Of a stretch of 64,000 nt of DNA, positions 29,026 through 38,225 are shown piece after piece. This DNA comes from PALSA-612 sp963742925 (lineage in GTDB: Bacteria > Actinomycetota > Thermoleophilia > Gaiellales > Gaiellaceae), in the NCBI GenBank assembly GCA_963742925.1, contig CAVUNV010000008.1:1-64000 (forward strand), given 5' to 3'. How positions within the stretch are numbered: position 1 is the stretch's first letter; every line of letters begins with the position of its first letter. Both the position numbers and the translations under genes were made by a program. Below the pieces are notes generated by a model, which saw only the letters and a program-made list of their open reading frames with translations, was not told the origin of the DNA and searched no databases.

Positions 29026-30418
29026 CTAGAGAGCGAAACGTTCTGCGTGGATGTGATGACGCGAGACGCCGGCGAGGCGGACGCTCTTCTCGATCGCGTC
29101 CGTCATCGCGGGCGGGCCGCAGACGTACACATCGCGGGCGTCGATGTCCGGGACGAGCTCCCGCAGGTGGGACGGCGACATGAGGCGGCGCCCTTCCTCG
29201 GTCGCGTGATCCCCGACGACGATCTCGAGCCGGATCCCGCGCTCGCGCGAGAGCGACTCGAGCTCCTCGGCGGAAGACGACGTCCTCCTCACGGACGACG
29301 CGGTAGACGAGCACGACGTCCCCGTCCATCCTCTCCGCGAGCGCGCGCACCGGCGTGATGCCGATGCCGCCCGCGATCAGGGCGACCTTGTCGCGCCGGC
29401 GGGCATCCTCGGTGAAGTGGCCGAGCGGGCCCTCCGCGACGACCCGCGTGCCGGGCGAGAGCGTGCCGAGGTCGCCGGAGAAGTCGCCCAGCGCCTTGAC
29501 CGTGATCCTCAGGCTCCGGCCGTCGGGCGCCTCCGAGAGCGAGAACGGGTGCGACGACCACCAGCGCTGCCGGTCGAGGAAGCGCCAGAGGAAGAACTGC
29601 CCCGGCCGGGCCCGGAGCCGCTCGAGGTGCCGCCCGGTGATCCGCACCGAGACCACGCCCGGCGCCTCGGCTTCCACGGCCGCGACGCGGAGGCGGTGGC
29701 GAAAGGCGCCCACGGCCGGCTGCACGAGGCGGAACGCGACGAGGAACGCCAGCGTGGCCAGGTACAGGCCGCGCCAGTAGTCGGCGGCGGACTGGTCGAG
29801 CACGAGCTCGTTGCCGGTCGGAATCTGGTGGAACCAGGCCAGCGCGATGGCTGCGTACGCGGCGATGTGGACCCCGTACCAGGCCTCGTAGCGGAGCCGC
29901 CGCTTCACGATCACGGCGGACGTCGCGGCGACGGCGATCATCAAGCCCGTTCCGACAGTGGCCGTGATCATCCCGGGGTAGATGCCGCCGCCGAGCATGG
30001 TGGAGATCTCCTTCGGGAGCGAGTAGTGGTCGAGCAGCGCGTAGCCCCAGACCGAGAACACCACGTGGGCGATGACCAGGTCGAGACAGACCCACCCGTT
30101 GATCCGGTGCCAGACACTCAGCCGGTCGAAGCCGGCGAGGCGCTCGAACCACGGGATCCGGGCGAGCAGCACGACCTGGACAAGCGCCGAGTAGGCACCG
30201 AGGAGACCCGTGATCCTGGCGACGCTCGTCAGCGCCTCGCCGGTGCCGTGCACCCCGGTGACGTTGCCGCCGTGCCACCACAGCCACACGATCACCGCGG
30301 CGTTCCCGAGCAGGATCGCCCAGACCACGACGGCGACCGCCCACCAGCCTCGCTCCGCGGCCCGCCGCGACGGGAGCGGCTCGGTCCGCGGACGTGCCTC
30401 GACCCCTACCTCAGCCAT
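29026..30418 (-). CDS. ferric-reductase-like transmembrane flavoprotein (one-base frameshift)
   Basis: A fusion of a six-helix ferric-reductase/YedZ-like heme domain (about 25-230, histidines in FDRLSVWHRINGW, LVIAHVVFSVW, YGVHIAAYAA and LAWFHQIPTG) to a ferredoxin-NADP reductase domain. The FAD site is RWWSSHPFSLSE, the NAD(P) site GGIGITPVRALAERM, and the end DVYVCGPPAM. The frame breaks at 29272-29273: one base less joins REEDVVF to AEELESLSRERGIRLEI, the expected continuation. Corrected length is 463 residues. It likely passes NAD(P)H electrons across the membrane to the FMN protein encoded next. Confidence 0.87.
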
Positions 30419-30463
30419 ACGCCGAGGGTGCCACGGGCAGATGAGGGAACGGTGACTGCCGGC

Positions 30464-30480
30464 TGAGAGGAAGCTGAGAA
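30464..30480 (-). promoter_or_regulatory. direct-repeat operator of the flavin operon
   Basis: On the minus strand, TCTCAG-CTTCC-TCTCAG is an exact direct repeat with an 11-base period, 46-62 bases upstream of the flavoprotein ATG. The same pattern precedes the cytochrome-like gene at 32411. Head-to-tail repeats one helical turn apart are typical of OmpR-family regulator sites. Confidence 0.5.
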
Positions 30481-30503
30481 CGTCGCTGAGCTCAAGCCGG
30501 CGC

Positions 30504-31337
30504 TCAGGTGTCGCGGCGGACGAGCAGGACCGCGGCGATCGCGAGCGAGAGGACGACGTAGCCGCAGAACAGCGCCAGGCCAGGCCCGGGGGCGAGCGTG
30601 TCGGAGCCGTGCGTGAGCGAGAAGATCGCGTCGCCGGCAGTGCTCGGCAGGTAGGGGTTGATCGCGTTGTTCCAGTCCGAGGGCAGGATGTTCAGGAGCG
30701 GCGGGATCACGAACATGATCGCCGCGAAGCTCGCGATCCCGCCGGCGGTGTTCCGGACGATCGCCCCCAGGCCCAGCGCGAACACCCCGACCAGCATCAG
30801 GAAGACCGCCCCGCCGACCACGGTGCGCGCCACCCCGGACTGCGAGAAGGAGATCTCGAGGATGTGGTGGCTCCGGAGAATCGCCTGGCTGCCGAAGAAC
30901 GCGATCAGGACCGCCGGCACCATCAGCGCGAAGGTGACGAGCGCAAAGACGGCGGCCTTCGCCCACAGCACCGGCAGCCGTTTCGGAACGGCGATGAACG
31001 ACGACCGGATCATCCCGGTCGAGTACTCGCCCGTGATCACGAGCACGCCGAGCACGCCGATCGCCAGCTGGGCGACGTGCACGCCCGACAGCGCGACGTC
31101 GAGTGGATGGCGGTGGGCTTGCTCGCGGGGGCTCAGGTGGCTCCAGCGGTTGGAGATGATCGTCGCAAACAGGAGCGGGAAGCCGATCGCAAGCACCGAG
31201 GCGACGAGCAGCGACCAGCGCGTGGAGCGGAGCGAGCGGAGCTTCGTCCACTCGGACAGCGCAACCCGCGCCTGGGTCACGCGGCCCTTGCGTTCGAGTC
31301 GCGGCAGCCCGGCCGCTGCACCCGCCATGGAGCTCAT
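30504..31337 (-). CDS. ABC-2 type transporter permease
   Basis: 277 residues with six hydrophobic segments and the ABC-2 family opening ALSEWTKLRSLRSTRWSLLV, then VLVITGEYSTGMIRSSFIAVP, a signature of this permease group. ATG 31337 overlaps the ATPase stop (ATGA). With the ATPase it forms a homodimeric exporter of the BcrAB/antibiotic-efflux type. The substrate is unknown. Confidence 0.92.
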   Translation of the reverse strand: MSSMAGAAAGLPRLERKGRVTQARVALSEWTKLRSLRSTRWSLLVASVLAIGFPLLFATIISNRWSHLSPREQAHRHPLDVALSGVHVAQLAIGVLGVLVITGEYSTGMIRSSFIAVPKRLPVLWAKAAVFALVTFALMVPAVLIAFFGSQAILRSHHILEISFSQSGVARTVVGGAVFLMLVGVFALGLGAIVRNTAGGIASFAAIMFVIPPLLNILPSDWNNAINPYLPSTAGDAIFSLTHGSDTLAPGPGLALFCGYVVLSLAIAAVLLVRRDT

Positions 31338-32263
31338 GCCGCCGCCACGTCCGGCGCCACGTCAGCGGCCCTGTACTCGACCTCGCCGCGGGTGAGATCC
31401 ATGAAGGCCTCTTCGAGCGACACCTGGACCGGCGTCAGCTCGTGCAGGACGATCCCCCTGGCGGCCGCGATCTCTCCGACCTGCTCGGCGGTCAGCCCGC
31501 TGATCTCGAGCAGGCCCCGCTCACCGCCCGTGACGGAGACGCCGTCGCCGACCACTAGCTCCCGCAGCCGCGCGGCCTCCGGGGAACGCACCTTCACGAC
31601 CTTCCCGGACGCCTGGCGCACGAACTCCTCCACCCCCATGTCGGCGATCAGGCGGCCCCGGCCGATCACCACCAGGTGGTCGGCCGTCATCGACATCTCG
31701 CTCATCAGGTGGGAGGAGACGAAGACGGTGCGCCCCTCGGCCGCGAGACCCCTGAGCAGGTTCCGGATCCACTGGATCCCTTCCGGGTCGAGCCCGTTCA
31801 CCGGCTCGTCGAGCAGCAGCATCGCCGGATCGCCGAGCAGCGCCGTCGCAATGCCCAGGCGCTGCCCCATCCCCAGCGAGAACTGCCCCGCGCGCTGCCG
31901 CGCAACGTCGTGCAGGCCGACCAGGTCGATCAGCTCCGACACCCGGCTCTTCGGGATTCCGTGCGTCTGGGCGAGCGCGAGCAGATGGTGGTAGGCCGAG
32001 CGCCCCGTGTGCACCGAGCGCGCCTCGAGCAGCGCCCCCACCTCGTGCAACGGGGCCGGAAACTCCCGGTAGTGCTTTCCGTCGACGGTCGCGCGGCCCG
32101 CCGTCGGCGCGTCCAGGCCGAGGATCAGCCGCATCGTCGTCGACTTCCCCGAGCCGTTCGGGCCGAGGAACCCGGTCACGAGCCCCGGCTGCACCTTGAA
32201 CGTCAGACCGTCGACGGCACGTTTCGCGCCGTAGTCCTTCGTCAGGCCCTCGACCTCGATCAC
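31334..32263 (-). CDS. ABC transporter ATP-binding protein
   Basis: 309 residues from GTG 32263 (MIEVEGLTKDYGAKRAVDGL). Walker A GFLGPNGSGKSTTMRL, signature SLGMGQRLGIATAL, Walker B MLLLDEPVNGLDPEGI and the switch histidine VFVSSHLMSEM are intact. A C-terminal regulatory extension of about 90 residues follows, as in DrrA/CcmA-type exporters. It is translationally coupled to the permease. Divergent from the membrane protein at 32411. Confidence 0.94.
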   Translation of the reverse strand: MIEVEGLTKDYGAKRAVDGLTFKVQPGLVTGFLGPNGSGKSTTMRLILGLDAPTAGRATVDGKHYREFPAPLHEVGALLEARSVHTGRSAYHHLLALAQTHGIPKSRVSELIDLVGLHDVARQRAGQFSLGMGQRLGIATALLGDPAMLLLDEPVNGLDPEGIQWIRNLLRGLAAEGRTVFVSSHLMSEMSMTADHLVVIGRGRLIADMGVEEFVRQASGKVVKVRSPEAARLRELVVGDGVSVTGGERGLLEISGLTAEQVGEIAAARGIVLHELTPVQVSLEEAFMDLTRGEVEYRAADVAPDVAAA

Positions 32264-32329
32264 GTCGGACGCCCGTACACGATCGCATCGTACGCCGCGG
32301 TTTCGCGCCCGCCAGGGCGGCAACCGAGT

Positions 32330-32388
32330 TCTTAGCCAAGTCTTAGTAGCCCATGGCGCTGGCGTCCGGCTCTCACGGAACTCTCACG
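32330..32388 (+). promoter_or_regulatory. two pairs of 11-base-period direct repeats
   Basis: TCTTAG occurs at 32330-32335 and 32341-32346. CTCTCACG occurs at 32370-32377 and 32381-32388. Each pair has an 11-base period and all four units fit TCTYA[GC]. The second pair ends 22 bases before the GTG at 32411. The same pattern precedes the flavoprotein gene (30464-30480). Confidence 0.5.
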
Positions 32389-32410
32389 CCGGGGACCGAC
32401 AATCGGCGCG

Positions 32411-33070
32411 GTGCGGATGGGGCTTCGCATGCCGACCGGCGGTCCGGACGGGAACGAGCGGCTGACCTCGACGGTCGGGCTGATCCTCCTCGTCCTCCTC
32501 GTTGTCGAGGCGGCCACGACGCTGTCGCTCCACTCGTATCTCCCCGTGCACATCTTCCTCGGCCTGCTGCTCCTGCCGCCGATCGTGCTCAAGCTCGCGA
32601 GCACGGGCTGGCGCTTCGTGCGCTACTACGCGGGGAGCACGCCCTATCGGCTCAGAGGCCCGCCGGAGCTGCTGCTGCGGATGCTGGCGCCGCTGCTCGT
32701 CGCGGCGACGGTCGTCCTGTTCGGCACGGGGGTGGCCTTCCTGATCGTCGGGCGCGGTGGAGGGCTCCTCCTGACCGTCCACGCGGCCGCCTTCGTGGTC
32801 TGGGGCGTGCTGATGATCGTGCACGTGCTCGCCTATCTCCCGCGGGTCGTGAGACACGGGATCGCGGACTGGCGCCCCAGGGCTCGCTTGCCCGCGGGTG
32901 TGGGCCTACGGCGATACGCGGTGGCGGCGGCCCTTGCCGCGGGCGTCGTCGTCGGCCTCGGAACGTATTCGGCCCAGACGGCGTGGCTCGCGCAACGGCA
33001 CCATCACCACGAGCACGGCTTCCGTGACGCCACTTCGAGTCGCTCGCAGCCGAAGCCGGGCCGCTCGTGA
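32411..33070 (+). CDS. b-type cytochrome-like membrane protein
   Basis: 219 residues, from GTG 32411 or ATG 32417. Four hydrophobic helices carry histidines placed as in cytochrome b561/DUF4405-type heme proteins: SLHSYLPVHIFLGLL, LTVHAAAFVVWGVLM and MIVHVLAYLP. A fifth helix is followed by a His-rich outer segment (QRHHHHEHGF). It may take electrons through the membrane. The upstream operator is shared with the flavin operon, suggesting joint control. Overlaps the next gene in GTGA. Confidence 0.7.
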   Translation: MRMGLRMPTGGPDGNERLTSTVGLILLVLLVVEAATTLSLHSYLPVHIFLGLLLLPPIVLKLASTGWRFVRYYAGSTPYRLRGPPELLLRMLAPLLVAATVVLFGTGVAFLIVGRGGGLLLTVHAAAFVVWGVLMIVHVLAYLPRVVRHGIADWRPRARLPAGVGLRRYAVAAALAAGVVVGLGTYSAQTAWLAQRHHHHEHGFRDATSSRSQPKPGRS

Positions 33071-33747
33071 CCGGCTCGACCAGGCTCCGGGCCTATGCGG
33101 CTCCGTCGGCGCTCGTCCTGCTCGTCGCCGCCGTTGCCCTCGCCGGCCCGGGGACGCCCGGGGTGCTGCTGCTCGTGGTGCTCCTGCTCGCGCTGGGGCT
33201 CACCGTCGGGCTCCATCTGCGGCTCGAGCCCCGGCGCGGCCACGGCCGGCCGGCCGAACAGCGCCCGCTGCTGCGGACTCCGACCCAGGTCGCGCTCGGC
33301 GTGACAGTGGTCGTGGTGGCGGGATCGTTCGCCGCCATCGTGGCGTCGATCGTGCTGGCGACCGTCGCCCCGTCGGTCGGAGACGGGAGCCTGCTGCTGA
33401 GGCTGTGCCTGGTCGTGTGCGCGCTCGGCCCGTGCCTGTCGATCGGTTACCGCTGCGGCCGCTGGTGGGCCTTCCTCGGCAGCGCCGGGCTGGCTCCGCT
33501 GCTCGGGCTGTGCGTGCTGATCGTCGGCCCTCGCTCCTGGAGCGGGCTCGGGTTCGTCGTGCTGGCCGTGACCGCGGTCGCGCTCGCGGTCGCGGCCGGC
33601 TCCCTCCAGCGCGCGCCGGCCCGGACAAGGGCCCGCCGCACCTCGACGTCGGGCGGATCGGCGAGACGAAGCCCGACCGAGCCTCAGCGCCCGGCCACGC
33701 TCCTGATCCCCTCTACTGCGGCGGCGCGTCGGCAGGCGCGGTCATGA
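33067..33747 (+). CDS. membrane protein of unknown function
   Basis: 226 residues from GTG 33067. Six hydrophobic segments with short loops (LVLLVAAVALAGPGTPGVLL, LGVTVVVVAGSFAAIVASIV, LVVCALGPCLSIGY, and others), then a basic Arg/Ser-rich tail of 45 residues. No family recognised. The tail overlaps the convergent GH130 gene by 35 bases. It is coupled to the cytochrome-like gene and may act with it. Confidence 0.65.
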   Translation: MTGSTRLRAYAAPSALVLLVAAVALAGPGTPGVLLLVVLLLALGLTVGLHLRLEPRRGHGRPAEQRPLLRTPTQVALGVTVVVVAGSFAAIVASIVLATVAPSVGDGSLLLRLCLVVCALGPCLSIGYRCGRWWAFLGSAGLAPLLGLCVLIVGPRSWSGLGFVVLAVTAVALAVAAGSLQRAPARTRARRTSTSGGSARRSPTEPQRPATLLIPSTAAARRQARS

Positions 33748-34693
33748 CCGTCTCCACGAGGTCGTCGAGGCGCGCGGTGGCGAGGCAGATCGAGGTGTCC
33801 GCCGCGCCGTAGTAGACGCGCATGTCCCCGGAGGCCTCGTCGACGACGAGCCCGCACGGGAACACGGCGTTGGGAACGTCGCCCTCCCGCTCGTACGGCG
33901 CCGCCGGGCCGAAGACCCAGTCCGGGTGCCGGTGCAGGACGCGCGTGGGCTCGTTCAGGTCGAGCATGGCCAGACCGACCCGGTAGATGCAGCCGGCGAC
34001 GGTTTCCTTGACGCCGTGGTAGATGAGCAGCCAGCCGTGGTCGGTCTTGACGAGCGGAGGCCCGATCCCGATGCGGAGCGAGTCCCACCAGGCGCCGTGT
34101 CGCGGCTGGAGCACCGGCTCCGGCAAGCTCCAGGACACGAGGTCGTCGGAGCGGGAGAGGAAGATGGCTCCCCTCGAGCCGCCGAAGGCGTTCATCGGCC
34201 TGTGGAAGAGGATCCACTTCCCGTCGACGCGCTCGGGCAGAAGGGCCGCGTTCTTGTCCTCGGCCCGCTTGACGATGCCGTGCCGCTCGACGGAGCAGAA
34301 GTCCGTCGTCGTCGCAAGGAAGACGGCCGGGCCGTCGGGGCCGTACGACGTGCAGGTGATCGCGAATCGATCCAGCTCCTCGATCCACACGACGCGCGCA
34401 TCCTCGAATCCCCAGAACTCGGTCTCCGCGTCGCTCGGCGCCAGCAGCGGCTCGGACGCGATCGCCCAGCCGTCGACGCCGTTCGCGGAGCGCGCCACGG
34501 TGAGATGGGAGATGCCGGTGCGGGCCTCGACGCGCGCGAGGAGCACGGTCTCGCCGTCGACGAGCGCCGCACCCGGGTTGAACACGACGTTGACGCGATA
34601 CGGCCAGTCGTCGGCAGTCAGGATCGGATTGTCCGGGTGGCGGACGAAGAGCTCGCTCGCGAGACCGATCTCGTCGGCCTGGCGGACGATCAC
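33713..34693 (-). CDS. GH130-family beta-mannoside phosphorylase or hydrolase
   Basis: 326 residues forming a five-bladed propeller. Typical GH130 segments are NPGAALVDGETVLLARVEA, GFEDARVVWIEELDRFAITC, and GPPLVKTDHGWLLIYHGVKE. Further ones are YRVGLAMLDLNEPTRVLHR and PNAVFPCGLVVDEASGDMRV, with the catalytic Asp expected in the FEDARVV block. Family members phosphorolyse or hydrolyse beta-1,2- or beta-1,4-mannosides. GTG 34693 overlaps the glycosyltransferase stop by four bases, so it works with the two glycosyltransferases upstream, either trimming or recycling the glycan they make. Confidence 0.9.
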   Translation of the reverse strand: MIVRQADEIGLASELFVRHPDNPILTADDWPYRVNVVFNPGAALVDGETVLLARVEARTGISHLTVARSANGVDGWAIASEPLLAPSDAETEFWGFEDARVVWIEELDRFAITCTSYGPDGPAVFLATTTDFCSVERHGIVKRAEDKNAALLPERVDGKWILFHRPMNAFGGSRGAIFLSRSDDLVSWSLPEPVLQPRHGAWWDSLRIGIGPPLVKTDHGWLLIYHGVKETVAGCIYRVGLAMLDLNEPTRVLHRHPDWVFGPAAPYEREGDVPNAVFPCGLVVDEASGDMRVYYGAADTSICLATARLDDLVETVMTAPADAPPQ

Positions 34694-36972
34694 GCCGCCG
34701 CCAGGGCTCTGGCCGCGTGATGGCGGACGACGACCGGGAGCTCCGCCGTGTCGAGCGAGAGCTGCGCGCGATGGAAGGCAAGCGTCGACTCCGCACCCTC
34801 GTTGCCGTTGATGTCCTCGTCGCCGAGCCCGTCGCTGCAGCCTCCGGTGGCGAAGTCGTAGAGAGGCCGATTCAGGTGGTTGCGCCCGAGGAACCAGTCG
34901 AACGCCGTTTGAGCTCTCGCTCCGTGCTCCGGGTCGTGGGTGACGGCGAATGCGGCCAGCTCGGCCTCGACCAGGGCCGACGCATCGAGGGGCTGCTCAT
35001 CGCCGGCTCCGGGCGCCGGCTCGTCCCGGTGCCGCCCGCAGTGGCCGGTGAGGCGGAGCATCCCGTCGGCGAGGCCGCACTCGTCCCCGAGCCAGCGCAG
35101 CGACTCGAGCCCGGCGGAGACCGCGCCCTTCCGGCCGAGTGCCTCTCCTCCGACGATGAGCGCGTGCGGGAGGCGGGCGTTGTCGTAACGGAGGTCGTCC
35201 TCGAACCAGAGCCACGTGTCCGACGCCGTGGACGTATAGGCGGCCTCGAGCTGATCGACGAGGCGTCCGAGCAGGAGGCGCGCGTCGGGCTCCAGCCGGT
35301 CCGGATCGAGCCGCGCGATGCCGAGAATCGCGTACGCGGCCGTGCGCAGCGACACGTCGCCGCTCAGGGACGTCACGAGCGAGGTGAGCAGCCTGCCCGC
35401 CGGGCCGACCACTCCGGGCACCCACGCCGTCGAGAGGACCTCGCCGAGCGCCCAGATCGATCGGCCGACGTGGTCGCCCACGTGCGGCTCGTCGAGCCAG
35501 TGCCGCTCGTAGCTCATGAAGTTGCGCATGCCGTCGCCGGGCTCCCCCGTGGCGGAGTGGAGGAACGCCAGCGCGCGGTAGAGGATCGGCGTCCACCGCC
35601 GGTCGGCGTCACGGCGCTCGAGCTCGAGAGCGACGACCGCGAGCCGTGCGACGTCGTCGACGCAGTAGCCACTGTCGCGGTTCGGAATCACGCCGTGGGC
35701 GTGCTGCACGATCCCCGCATCGTCCACCAGCGTCTGCAGATGGTCGGTGCGCACCTGCGAGAGACGGAGATCGACCGACGGAATCGGCGCCCGCAACGGC
35801 GCGGCCGCCGCGGCTTCACGAAGGACGGCGGCGGTGGCCTCGGCCACCGACGACCAGCGGAGCTCGGAGCCGATCCGCTGAGCTTCCAGCCGTGCGGCTG
35901 CGAGCTGCTCCGGCTGCTCGATGTAGTCGCAGATCGCATTCGCGAGCGCCGGCGGGTCTGCGAACGGCACGACGCGGCCGGCTCCCGAGGCGAGGACGTC
36001 CTCGGCGTACCAATAGGGGGTCGAGACCGCGGCACAGCCCGCGGCGAGCGCGAAGGTGAGCGCACCGGAGGCGATCTGCTCGCGATTGCGGTAGGGCGTC
36101 ACGAACACGTCGGTCGCGGCCAGCAGGTCGGCGAGCTCGTCGATCGACAGGAACCGGTCGTCGAACGCGACGTGATCCTCGAGCTCCAGGTCGACGACGA
36201 GGCGCTCGAGCTGCAGCCGGTACTTCTCGCCTTCCCGCCGAGCGACCTGCGGGTGGGTGCGTCCCGCGATCAGGTACAGGACCTCCGGGTGCCGCTCGAC
36301 GATCGCCGGTAGCGCTTCCAGGGCCAGCTCCAGCCCCTTGCCGGCCGAGAGGAGACCGAACGTCGACAGCAGGAACCGCGACTGCATCCCCTCGTAGCTC
36401 CGTCCGCCGGGAGTGACGTACACGGGACGTCGCCCCGCCGCGATCTCGGCACGCCGTTCCACGAGCACCGCGGGTGCGCCGTGCGGCACGATCCGGATCT
36501 TGTCGGCCGGGCAGGCACCCAGGTCGATCAGGAGGCGGCGCGCCGTCTCGGTCATCACGATCACGCGCTCGGCTTCCCGGCACAGCCCGGCGAGCACCTC
36601 GAACTGGTGCGCCGCAGGCGTCGAAAGCAGCGTGTGAAGCGTCACGACGAGGGGCTGCGACAGCTCCCGCGCGAACGACAGGACGTACTCGCCCTCGGGC
36701 CCGCCGTAGATTCCGTACTCGTGCTGAAGCAGGACGACGTCGACGTCCAGACGGCCGAGCAGCCGCGCCGCGCGAACGTAGTCGCCGCGAACCGACTGTG
36801 AGACGGTGGCGAGAACGTCGGATTGCTGAGGACTGGAGGGCTCGTCGACGACGACCACCAGCCCGACGTCGTCGATGCCGGGTGCTTCCAGCAGCGCGGC
36901 GCGCATGTCGGAAGAGAAGACTCCTATCCCGCACGGTCGCGGGGGAAACGTGGACAGGATCGCGCTGCGCAT
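34690..36972 (-). CDS. GT4 glycosyltransferase fused to a glycosidase-like toroid domain
   Basis: 760 residues from ATG 36972. The first 370 form a GT-B glycosyltransferase: MRSAILSTFPPRPCGIGVFS, donor-site segments FGLLSAGKGLELALEALPAI, EDHVAFDDRFLSIDELADLL and the E-x7-E-like tract of GT4. Residues about 385-760 read as an alpha/alpha toroid: PNRDSGYCVDDVARLAVVAL, FMSYERHWLDEPHVGDHVGR, WLWFEDDLRYDNARLPHALI. The fusion is known in bacteria as glycosyltransferase plus GH-like domain. It sits between a second GT4 and GH130. Product probably a mannose-containing glycan (inference from GH130). Confidence 0.9.
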   Translation of the reverse strand: MRSAILSTFPPRPCGIGVFSSDMRAALLEAPGIDDVGLVVVVDEPSSPQQSDVLATVSQSVRGDYVRAARLLGRLDVDVVLLQHEYGIYGGPEGEYVLSFARELSQPLVVTLHTLLSTPAAHQFEVLAGLCREAERVIVMTETARRLLIDLGACPADKIRIVPHGAPAVLVERRAEIAAGRRPVYVTPGGRSYEGMQSRFLLSTFGLLSAGKGLELALEALPAIVERHPEVLYLIAGRTHPQVARREGEKYRLQLERLVVDLELEDHVAFDDRFLSIDELADLLAATDVFVTPYRNREQIASGALTFALAAGCAAVSTPYWYAEDVLASGAGRVVPFADPPALANAICDYIEQPEQLAAARLEAQRIGSELRWSSVAEATAAVLREAAAAAPLRAPIPSVDLRLSQVRTDHLQTLVDDAGIVQHAHGVIPNRDSGYCVDDVARLAVVALELERRDADRRWTPILYRALAFLHSATGEPGDGMRNFMSYERHWLDEPHVGDHVGRSIWALGEVLSTAWVPGVVGPAGRLLTSLVTSLSGDVSLRTAAYAILGIARLDPDRLEPDARLLLGRLVDQLEAAYTSTASDTWLWFEDDLRYDNARLPHALIVGGEALGRKGAVSAGLESLRWLGDECGLADGMLRLTGHCGRHRDEPAPGAGDEQPLDASALVEAELAAFAVTHDPEHGARAQTAFDWFLGRNHLNRPLYDFATGGCSDGLGDEDINGNEGAESTLAFHRAQLSLDTAELPVVVRHHAARALAAA

Positions 36973-37052
36973 CGCCGCGCCCTTTCGTCGGAAGATCGGA
37001 ATCCGACACGCCGGCAACGGGAAACGCCAGGATCTGTCGGACCTGAGCCAGT

Positions 37053-38082
37053 CTAGCTGCCGCTCTCTCGGCGGCTGCCGGCGACCACCTCGTAGGCGCC
37101 GATGTAGGCGTCGACCATCCTGGCCTTGTCGAAGCGCGCCACCGCCTGCCGCCGGATGCCCTCGCGGTTCACGGATCCGGCCCTCCCGACCGCGGCGAGC
37201 GCCTCGTCGACGTCGTCGACCAGGAAGCCGGTGGCGCCGTCGTCGATCAGCTCCGGCATCGAGCCCCGCCGGAACGCGATCACCGGCGTCCCGCACGCCA
37301 TGGCCTCGACCACGCTGTACCCGAACGGCTCGTCGAAGCTGATCAGATGGAGGAGCGCATGAGCCCCTCCCAGGAGCTCGGCCCGCTCGGCACGGTCCCA
37401 CCGCGCCGACGAACCGGACGCGGTCGCCGTCGATGCTCGGCGCCACCTGCTCGTCGAAATACCGCTCGTCCTGGACGATCCCCGCGATGATCAGCGGCAT
37501 CCCGGCACGCTCGGCCACGCGGATCGCCTCGGCGGTGCCCTTGTGGGGATGGATCCGTCCGAAGAAGAGCAGGTAGCCGCCCGGCGCGGAGTGCAGCGAG
37601 AAGGCATCGGTATCGATGCCGTGGTGGATCGTCGCCAGGTAGTCGAGGCTCGGGTGGCGGTCCGCGTCGCTGATCGCCACGTAGGCGCCCTGCGCGTTGT
37701 ACCGCTGGTAGACGGGGAGAATCGCGGGCGACGAGAAGCCGTGGATGGTCGTCAGCACGGGCGTGTCGACGAGGCCGCTGTAGGTCAGAGGCAGGAAGTC
37801 GAAGCTGTTGTGGATGACGTCGAACTCGGCGGCCCGCTCGAAGACGTGCGCGATGTGCAGGCACTCGCACACCTTGGGCTCGGCATCGGGATCTTCCGAG
37901 TACCCCCTGGGCACGACCGACGCCAGGCGGCCGGCGGTCAGGGAGTCGGCCGTTGCGAACAGGGTCACGTCGACGCCCCGTTCGACGAGCCCCTCGGTGA
38001 GGAGCGAGGCGAACTGCTCCCACGGCCCGTAGTGCCGCGGCGGGACCCTCCACGACACCGGCGCCAGCACGGCCACCCTCAT
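37053..38082 (-). CDS. GT4 glycosyltransferase (one-base frameshift)
   Basis: MRVAVLAPVSWRVPPRHYGP opens a GT-B enzyme, with the donor-site tracts YLLFFGRIHPHKGTAEAIRV and, past the break, FGYSVVEAMACGTPVIAFRR (the E-x7-E region). The frame fails near 37391-37395: dropping one base joins RVRFVGAVGP to AERAELLGGAHALLHLISF. Corrected length is 342 residues, ending GSRRESGS. Without correction the reading runs through the 80-base gap into the next gene and mimics an 1130-residue double enzyme. First gene of the GT4, GT4-toroid, GH130 operon. Confidence 0.87.
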
Positions 38083-38143
38083 CTGCCCACGGTACCCACG
38101 GTGTCGTCAGGGCCCGCGCCGCGCTCCAGTGGTGGGTTCCAGG

Positions 38144-38225
38144 TACGATGGTGCTCACTTAGAGCGAGTACCGGTTGCGAATCGTCGCCTCCCTGCCCGT
38201 TCGTGAGGTATGTAGGGAGGTGTAT
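38144..38225 (+). promoter_or_regulatory. promoter and 5' leader of the cold-shock gene
   Basis: TACGAT (38144-38149) fits a TAnnnT -10 box; no clear -35 is seen. It leaves a leader of about 70 bases, as cold-shock mRNAs usually have, ending in the Shine-Dalgarno AGGGAGG (38214-38220), five bases from the ATG. Confidence 0.35.

Noticed and set aside
27806..30418. 870-residue fusion of ferric reductase and ApbE
   Set aside because: An artefact of the frameshift at 29272; the middle reads the FMN-binding gene out of frame.
34690..38082. 1130-residue double glycosyltransferase
   Set aside because: The first enzyme has a one-base break near 37393; the two genes are separate, 80 bases apart.
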